This document shows, piece by piece, positions 57,571 through 64,000 of a stretch of 64,000 bases of DNA. The position numbers and the translations under genes were made by a program. The notes beneath the pieces were generated by a model. That model was not told the origin of the DNA. It saw only the letters and a list, made by a program, of their open reading frames with translations, and did not search any database. The DNA comes from Planoprotostelium fungivorum (lineage: Eukaryota; Evosea; Variosea; Cavosteliida; Cavosteliaceae). How positions within the stretch are numbered: the stretch's first letter is position 1; every line of letters starts with the position of its first letter. The DNA lies in the NCBI GenBank assembly GCA_003024175.1, contig MDYQ01000130.1, forward strand, positions 1 to 64,000, given 5' to 3'.

Positions 57571-59697
57571 ATGAAATTGGAACAGGATAGAATCTCTTAC
57601 ATGCTATCCCTCATCAAAGAGGGTCAATTTGAGTCGGCCGAAATTCTCGTGCGTAGACGATTCGATCCATCCATAACATCACTGCAGGGATCACTTCTCA
57701 TATCTAGCGGCTCACCAACGATGGACACGTTTTCTCTTTACGCCGATTGTCTGTATGCCAGTAAACAATATCGTCGAGCTCTGGTGACATTCTACATCAC
57801 ATAACATCTGACCTCTTCAGCTCTATTACGAAAGAGCCACCACAGTAAGATCTCAGAGAAGATCGGCAGCCACCACGCGTGCCAGTAGTAGAACATCCGA
57901 CGATGAGGACAGTCTTTTGGCCAACATCCGATTCAAGATGGCCAAATGCTTCTTCGAAGTCAACGACAAGAGATCAGCCGTGGCTCAGGTGCGATGTTGC
58001 ATCTCCCTCATCCTCAATCATCCAGTTCGAAGCGATACCCCACATCAGCCGGACACTCAGCATGAACATGTGGATGGGAAAGATGTTACACAAGCACAAT
58101 GGACCCAAGTGGGATATATCTCATCATCATCTCCCCTGACTCTCTCAGGAACGCACTTCCGTATTACAAAGAGGCCATCAGGTACTCGCTTCTTCTCATC
58201 ATCGATGATTCACACGTCCACAGACAGAACCCAGCTCTCATCGAGATCCTCATCGAATTGGTCAAATTGAACGTCCCCGTGCACGAGATCAAACAATTGA
58301 ACCCCAGTGCTCCGTGGGAGTGGCTAGAGCCATTGTTAGCACCACACGTTCAGGAAGCAAGGCAAGAGTACAAGGGTGAGACGTTCGCAACCACAACAAA
58401 CTCAACGGAGCAGGAGCCGTCAAAACAATAGAAGGAATGGAAAGACAATACCCAAACAGTTTATTCTTATTATCATCGAAGGCCAAGTGAGATCCTCCAT
58501 CTACAACGTTGTAGATTGACTGAAACAGGTGTGAATACCTCGCTGAAGAGACGGATAAATCGTGCGCCACCTTCAAACGGATTTTGGACATTGACCCCCA
58601 CTACCCACACCACATGGAAGTTTACGCCGCATCATTACGCTCACAGGGCAAGATCATGGAGCTGAACAAGATCAGTGCCAACCTCTTGACCAACAACCCG
58701 AACCGCTCCGAAGGCTGGGCGGCCGCAGCTACGTACTGGTATCTGAAGGGAGACAAGAAGAAGGCAGCCTCACACGTCGAGACAGCCCGTGAGACGATTC
58801 ACGAGAAATTGAATTGAAATGGATGTAGTCTTCATGGAACCCGATCATCACCGTCTGATGACTCTGAGAGGAGATATTTTGGCGGGAGACGAAGAACAAC
58901 ACGAGAGGTCCGTGGAATTGTACAGGAGGGCCGCCGAGTGTGCCGTTCGCAAGGGAGAAGCTCACATCTCGCATTACGTGTCTCAGGTTCGAATCCCACT
59001 CCCTCCCTCTTTTTTAACCCCCGCAGGTGAAATCTCTGTTGAGCATGGCGAGAGTCAAGGAGGCCCTGGTCATCGCAAAAGAGGCGAGAAAGGTAGAGAC
59101 TTGTTCTAAAAATAGACCGTGACGTACTCCAGGCCATGCCCAACAGCCCCCGGACATTTTCTCTCTTGGGCGTCGTTCTATCGAAACCGGTCGACGCATC
59201 GTGCAGAAAGAAGTCACGACAATGCTTCGATGAAGCTCTAAAGATGGATCCAGATTGTATCGATGCCATCTTGGGCTTGGCCGATCTCAACGTGAGTCGA
59301 AGAAGAACAAACGAAAGTCTGACGTTCGACAGATGGAAGAGAAGAAGACAAACGAGGCGGGGAAACAGTGAGTGAGGTGTGAGAGACACCTTCTGATGAT
59401 TACAGACTGTTGGCCAAGTGTGAACAGTTCCCCGGCGTACCCTCCCTGCACGTGAAGTTGGCAGAAGTGTACATCGAAGAGTCTCGCTACAACGAGGCAC
59501 TCAACCGTCTGCAACTCGCCCTCAACATCAACCCCTACTGCGAGGGGGCACGAGAGAAGATGGAGTTGGTCGAGAAGAAGATGAAGGGCATCGAAGAGGA
59601 CGAAGAAATTCAAGCCGAAGAGGAAGAGGTGGGTGTTCATAGAGGAGGTGGGCTCATCATCTCAGGAGGAAGAATAGAAGAGGACCACGAGAAATAA
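57571..59697 (+). CDS. APC7: Anaphase-promoting complex subunit 7
   Basis: About 600 residues of TPR repeats. N terminus MKLEQDRISYMLSLIKEGQF with ADCLYASKQYRRALVTF; then NIRFKMAKCFFEVNDKRSAV, FEAIPHISRTLSMNMWMGKM, ALPYYKEAIRYSLLLIIDDS, DPHYPHHMEVYAASLRSQGK, WAAAATYWYLKGDKKKAASH, NSPRTFSLLGVVLSKPVDAS, DPDCIDAILGLADLNV and VPSLHVKLAEVYIEESRYNE, ending in an acidic tail. The order and spacing follow APC7/Cdc27-family scaffold subunits, best APC7. The APC/C ubiquitinates cyclins and securin in mitosis. If a 37-base intron near the end is spliced, the stop moves to 59675-59677; if kept, it is 59695-59697, which overlaps AATAAA. One intron holds the palindrome at 58499. Confidence 0.83.
58499..58516. 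repeat. Intronic perfect palindrome ATCTACAACGTTGTAGAT
   Basis: An 18-bp perfect palindrome in an APC7 intron, identical to the copy at 50064 in a gene on the other strand. Confidence 0.8.
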
Positions 59698-59698
59698 A
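59693..59698 (+). terminator. AATAAA overlapping or just after the APC7 stop
   Basis: The hexamer overlaps the TAA at 59695-59697 and lies 15 bases after the alternative TAG at 59675. Confidence 0.5.
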
Positions 59699-59887
59699 GT
59701 TGGGGCAAAAAGATATTCTTGTCTATTGTTTTTGGACACATGTCAAAATAACGGCCTTGGTTTCAACAGAGCACATCTTGACCTATTCAAGAGAAGGTTG
59801 GGCGATATAGAGGATACGTTGAGTCTGCGGTGAGTTCAGGAGACAAGGAAGAAGACTCAACGAAAAAGATTCAGACGTTAACAACGT

Positions 59888-61941
59888 ATGGCTGATCCGA
59901 CCTCGCGGACGCGACGGTCCGTGAGCCCCAGCCTATCTAGATCACCTCCCCTCTCGAATAGTACGGGAAGTACAGGGAGTTTGGGGTCCAGAGAGAGTCT
60001 GGGGACACAGAATACTGCCCATCATTCGATTGTCAGCGCTGCATCTGAGTTCGTCCATCTCGTCCTCCTTCAACCACTGAATCTAAAGTTCATCTCGGCC
60101 GTGGTCGATGGCTGCTCGACCGCGGAAGATGCAGCCAGTCTGGTCAAGAGTATACATCAGCTCTTCACGAGAATGTTAAGAGTCGAGGACATTCTTCACA
60201 AGTGCATTGAGACGGAGCTCACGAATGCAGGTGACCCGATGGATACTTTTCGTTTAGATTATGACATCCAAATCAGTTCAAGCGACGGCTCTCTTTCGCA
60301 CGAACAATTTTGCCGCTCGTTTTATCACTTTTCACACGGAGGCCATTGGAAGAGCATACATCGAGAATGTATTAGCCACTCCGATCAAAGAGGTCCTCCT
60401 CTCGGATATCACTCTCGAGGTAAATCGTCTCTATTCATCTGCAACTCACTTTATGAAGGGAGATAAAAATCAGGCACTCCTAGAAGAACAATCTCAAATT
60501 GTCCTCGAATGCATCTACAGAAGCAGCGACACCTTCCCAGTGTGAGTTGAAGGACGATTCAGATCGCCCGATCCATAATGTGATGTTGAAGACATGCAGA
60601 GAGCTGAAGAATCTCTACACCTACCTCAGACAGAACGTCGCAGAGAAGTATCCGGGAGAAGACAGACTCGTCGTGGCCAACTTCCTCTTCCTGCGTTTCT
60701 TCAACGCTTACATCGTGAACCCTCCGACAGGTCTACTGCCAGAGAGTGAGTCTCTCCACCTCTATCACCTCCTCTTCTTCACTCGACTCTTCATCTCCAC
60801 GGAATGACATCACATCCATCACATGGAATGCATCCACGACTCACCTCATGCAGAGGTGATAAAAATGATGCAAGAGAGTGGAGGCAACATGAAGAATAAG
60901 AGTCGGACCAATCTCATGCTCATCAGCAAGATGATCCAGACGGTGGCCAATAGCATGTCATCACGGAGGAGGTCCACCGAGGCCGACAGCAAGAAGACTT
61001 CTCGTTTCATCGCCCACAACATGCTCGGAATCGAGAGATACACGGACCTCGTCACGGGGGTGATCTACAACGCTGTAGATGGTGATTAAACATAAGAAGG
61101 TGGAAGTGACGAGGGAAGCCATGAAGGCAGAGCTGATGGAGGCACCGAGAGGAAGCATTCACAGTCTCCTGAGCAAGTTGAACCCAAAGCGAGAGGAGAG
61201 GAAGGAGAAGAAGAATCGACTCACCATCGGGCTACCCAGTCTCGATGATGACTTTCACATCACATCACCGATCCTCCAAACGGCGACAGATAGGTCGGCG
61301 AGACGTGAGTGTGTCATCAGACGGCATCATCTCGAAGACGATGGTGTCCGTGATGATGATGTGGAAGAATGACTCGGATAGAATCAAGTTCTGTCACACC
61401 GACACCTGTCATGGAGAGAGCCAGTTCGGTGTCTGTGGGAGGAAAGGCTCATTCAGTTCGAGTCAAGGATCTATCAAAAGGAAGAAGCGTAAGTGCATCC
61501 TCCATCATCGTCCTTCATCATGCATCATCATCCACACCATCACATATCAATTGAAATAAAACAGGACCAAAATCTGACACTTCCCACCGTGAACACAATG
61601 GAATCAAATATGGGGGGGAGGAGAGGATCTGTAAAGATATCTGATGTAGAGCTCAGCTCTGCCATCTACACGATACAGTCTTACATCCATTCTAACGGAG
61701 AGCACATATTGGCTTATCTTGGGAGACAGACGCAACAACTGCCCGAACCGGAGAGAAAGGTGGCGTTGTAGATGGAGCTCCCGGTCTGATGATGAGACAG
61801 AGGATCGCGCAGGCGAATGAGGAGATGATGTATCGATGTCTGGAAGTGTTAGAGGTCAGAATGCCCTCTGCTTCCACGGCTTACATGTGGAAGCCGACTC
61901 ATCGCATATTGGAGAAATGGAAGAAGATGACGACGACCTGA
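59888..61941 (+). CDS. RasGAP domain protein
   Basis: About 570 residues. A Ser/Arg-rich N terminus (MADPTSRTRRSVSPSLSRSP) precedes helices (LKFISAVVDGCSTAEDAASL). The RasGAP domain has ALFRTNNFAARFITFHTEAI with the arginine finger in LFR, YIENVLATPIKEVL, RELKNLYTYLRQNVAEKYPG and the signature FLFLRFFNAYIVNPPTG, then SRTNLMLISKMIQTVANSMS. A basic and Ser-rich region follows, and a C-terminal helical part (VELSSAIYTIQSYIHSNGEH; IAQANEEMMYRCLEVLE) that I do not recognise. It would speed GTP hydrolysis on Ras. The end at TGA 61939-61941 is the first stop after the last supported exon. One intron (61061 on) consists largely of the CTACAACG palindrome. Confidence 0.85.
61063..61080. repeat. Intronic near-palindrome ATCTACAACGCTGTAGAT
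   Basis: One base off the 18-bp palindrome seen at 50064 and 58499. It fills about half of a 37-base intron in the RasGAP gene, starting 2 bases into the donor GTGATCTAC. Confidence 0.75.
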
Positions 61942-62332
61942 AGGAAGAGAAGAGGCAATTTTGGCTGTTTTTTCGGGTGGACACACAGAATGATGGGAAA
62001 GCACATGTTGTTTCAGAGTTTGTTGGATAAAGAGTTTGTTGAACATCTGACGTTTGGTGGTCCATTTGAAGATGTGTATTCTCTCCTCAGATCGGCGTCT
62101 TGCATACGAACAATAGTGCATTGCAATCAGACCGACACCTCATCTCATCATCTCACCCTCTTTCAACAGAAGAGTTTCTACGCCCAGCCTCAATCACCTT
62201 TCTGAACTACCTTTCATAATAATAAGTGGTTACATGCTATGACAGACCTCTTGTTCGCAATAAATGATCACGTGACCCATGTTGCGGTTGCCAGGGTAAC
62301 GATAACGGCGGTGATGAAGACAAGAAGGAACG
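61942..62332. other. Spacer after RasGAP
   Basis: About 390 bases. A 71-codon plus-strand frame (61990-62205) follows the RasGAP stop but cannot be joined to it with a clear intron. It may be a missed final exon or 3' UTR. No other feature is seen. Confidence 0.4.
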
Positions 62333-64000
62333 ATGACCGACGATGAGGAGTCCACCCCCTCGACGGAAGAGGATTATTCCTCAGATGAAGAGAGCCGAGA
62401 GCCCAGATCACCTGCATTAGCCACACAGCTGACCGATTATGTCTCGAAATCAAGACAGTACATATCGTATCTCGAACGAAAACTGGAAGAGAAGACTGCA
62501 CATAATCAAGAAGTAGTAGAAGAGAATAAGAAAATGAAATTGCACATAGAGGCATTAGAAGCCGACAGAGAAGCATTGATCACTGAGAATGAGGAGGCCA
62601 TCAAAGCGTCAGAGGCAGAATACATGTCTAACCTGAAGATGTTTCTTGTTGAGGTCGAGAATCTGCAAGAGGTGAGTACCTCACAGACACCGGTCCGTCG
62701 TAACGTTCTCTATGCAGGCATCAGAACAGCAGGAGAGAGAGCTGACAGCAGAGAAAGAACTCAATGCAAAACTGACTGCGAAGAACGAAGAAGCAACGAA
62801 AGCACTCGCACAACTCGAGACCAGGATGATCACACAAAAAAAAGAAGAGGCGGTGAGATCCAATCATCATCTAAAATGTCTTAATCTGATTCTTCAGGCC
62901 AAATTCAGGAGAACTCTCACGTTTCACGCACCTCCATCTTTAGATGGAAACGACTACAATTCTGAAGAACTCATCAAACACCTCTTCAACAAGATGGAAA
63001 GTGTATCGAAACTCGCTGTCGAGCTACAAAAACTCGTCTCCATCGGAGAAGAAGAGGTGAAACCACTCATCTTCCTCTCTCCCACGACATCATCCTCTTC
63101 CAGATGCCGATGGTCATCGCCAGCATGCAGAAGCAACTGGACGCAGAAAAAGCGGCTCATGAGAACACGAAGGCAGATTTGGAGCGAGAGAAGGGAGAGA
63201 AAGCGAAGGGAAAACTGAAAGGACTGGCCGACAGGATAGAAACTGCCATGGGTCACACGCTGATGAACAGTCACGGGGTGAGTCACGTCTGTTATAGAGA
63301 GATGACCGTCGTTCAGAGCTACGAGGAGTGTCACTCTGCAAGTAATTATCCGACGGTGGGTTCTGCAGCGGGACGTGGTATCCTGCCTAGGAGTAAGAAC
63401 ATGACGGTATCGAGAGCAAAGGTGACCTTCATGCATCACATGTGTCATCATCATCACATCATCAAACGATCGCAAGATCGCATCTCATCACGCTGCGACG
63501 AATCTGAAGAATGAACAGGGAGAATTCACAGCCGAACTCATGCGTTCAACGCAGCAATCCAGCCCACCTCCCTCACCTTACCGCCCCACTTCCCCCTTCA
63601 GCACTTACAGCGCACCCAATGTCTCTCTCAGCTCCCCCACCTTCGGCCTCGCAGTCCACTCCACGCCGCCGGCGTCGGAGCCAGAGATCTCACCGAGATC
63701 TCACCGAGATCACGTATCTCCGATCGCCGCGATGAACTCCGAGCGGGAACCGCTGCACCCCGGCCCTCTGATCAAATCGGAATCCATGGATTCTACCGGT
63801 AGCTTAGCCTCATCCAAGGCAAACTTTATGGATGCACTGCAGTCTCTCGTCAGGAAGGCAAGCATCTCTTCCTCCATAGACACGAGATCGAGCAGGTGGG
63901 GGAGACGGCTGGTTGTAGATTGACGTGAGACAGTGTCGTGAGTGATGGGAATCTGTCACCGAAGATGGGGAGAATATTATCACCACCACCAGATAGGCCG
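62333..64000 (+). CDS. Coiled-coil protein, cut by the window end
   Basis: Starts MTDDEESTPSTEEDYSSDEE. A long coiled coil runs from about residue 45 (YISYLERKLEEKTAHNQEVV; EENKKMKLHIEALEADREAL; REAEKELNAKLTAK-type heptads; MQKQLDAEKAAHENTKADLE). A Ser/Pro-rich region follows (SSPPPSPYRPTSPFSTYSAP), then a short helix (ANFMDALQSLVRKASISSSI). The last visible exon ends near 63896 at a GTGGGGG donor, and no acceptor is visible before 64000, so the gene continues beyond the window. No known family is recognised; scaffold or tethering roles are only guesses. Confidence 0.65.

Noticed and set aside
1-64000. Search for LTR elements, transposons, CRISPR arrays and integrated viral genes
   Set aside because: No reverse transcriptase, integrase, transposase, capsid, terminal repeats or spaced repeats were recognised; the window looks like ordinary host genes.

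Overview
This window is nuclear DNA from a gene-dense eukaryotic microbe, most likely a free-living flagellate or amoeboflagellate protist. I lean to Amoebozoa (a variosean such as the Protostelium/Planoprotostelium group), but this is inference and no marker gene was compared. The support is: many introns of about 40-60 nt with GTGAG donors and little else in them; very short intergenic spaces; AATAAA signals touching stop codons; an amoeba-like set of Ras/Rap/Rho/Rab regulators, LIS1, RSU1 and a CLU-domain protein; and an IFT57 gene, which implies a cilium or flagellum. CDS spans below run from first coding base to stop and include introns. Exons were joined by eye using GT...AG borders, reading frame and family similarity, so single junctions may be off by a few codons.

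Layout. 1-1.4 kb: no clear gene, with two copies of a CCCTAAA telomere-type heptamer at the left edge. 1.4-8 kb: a PH-EVH1-RasGEF protein (+), then an LRR-VPS9 protein (-). 8.2-13 kb: DNA topoisomerase II (-). 13.1-15.7 kb: a PDE6-delta homologue (-) divergent from a secreted endonuclease/exonuclease/phosphatase protein (+). 15.9-19 kb: a secreted GH17 glucanase with six X8/CBM43-like modules and a GPI-type tail (+). 19.5-22 kb: ribosomal protein eS30 and LIS1 (+). 22.2-24.9 kb: RSU1-like LRR protein and IFT57 (-). 25.4-28 kb: a mitochondrial carrier and Mediator subunit 27 (+). 28.3-36.3 kb: CLU-domain protein (-), an S4/RsuA-type pseudouridine synthase (+), a large AAA+ ATPase (-). 36.6-43.3 kb: aldo/keto reductase (+), BPI/LBP-like lipid-binding protein (-), PRPP synthetase (+), glucosidase II beta (+). 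43.6-51.2 kb: RhoGEF (+), a zinc-ribbon-like protein (-), and a PH-peroxiredoxin-like-RapGAP fusion (-). 51.2-54.2 kb: unresolved fragments, a small promoter-linked ORF, a 191-residue unknown, and a possible LURP-one/tubby-fold protein (-). 54.2-64 kb: an S4-PrmC/HemK methyltransferase fusion, APC7, RasGAP and a coiled-coil protein cut by the window end (all +).

Five regulators of small GTPases (RasGEF, Rab5-type VPS9 GEF, RhoGEF, RapGAP, RasGAP) plus RSU1 lie in 64 kb. LIS1, IFT57 and PDE6-delta point to dynein/ciliary transport. GH17, the secreted phosphatase-fold protein and BPI fit a microbe-eating lifestyle. The most unusual finds are the PH-Prx-RapGAP and S4-PrmC fusions, the PH-EVH1-RasGEF architecture, a recurring intronic palindrome (ATCTACAACGTTGTAGAT), and stop codons that overlap the AATAAA signal. 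No retroviral, LTR or other mobile element, rRNA or tRNA was recognised.
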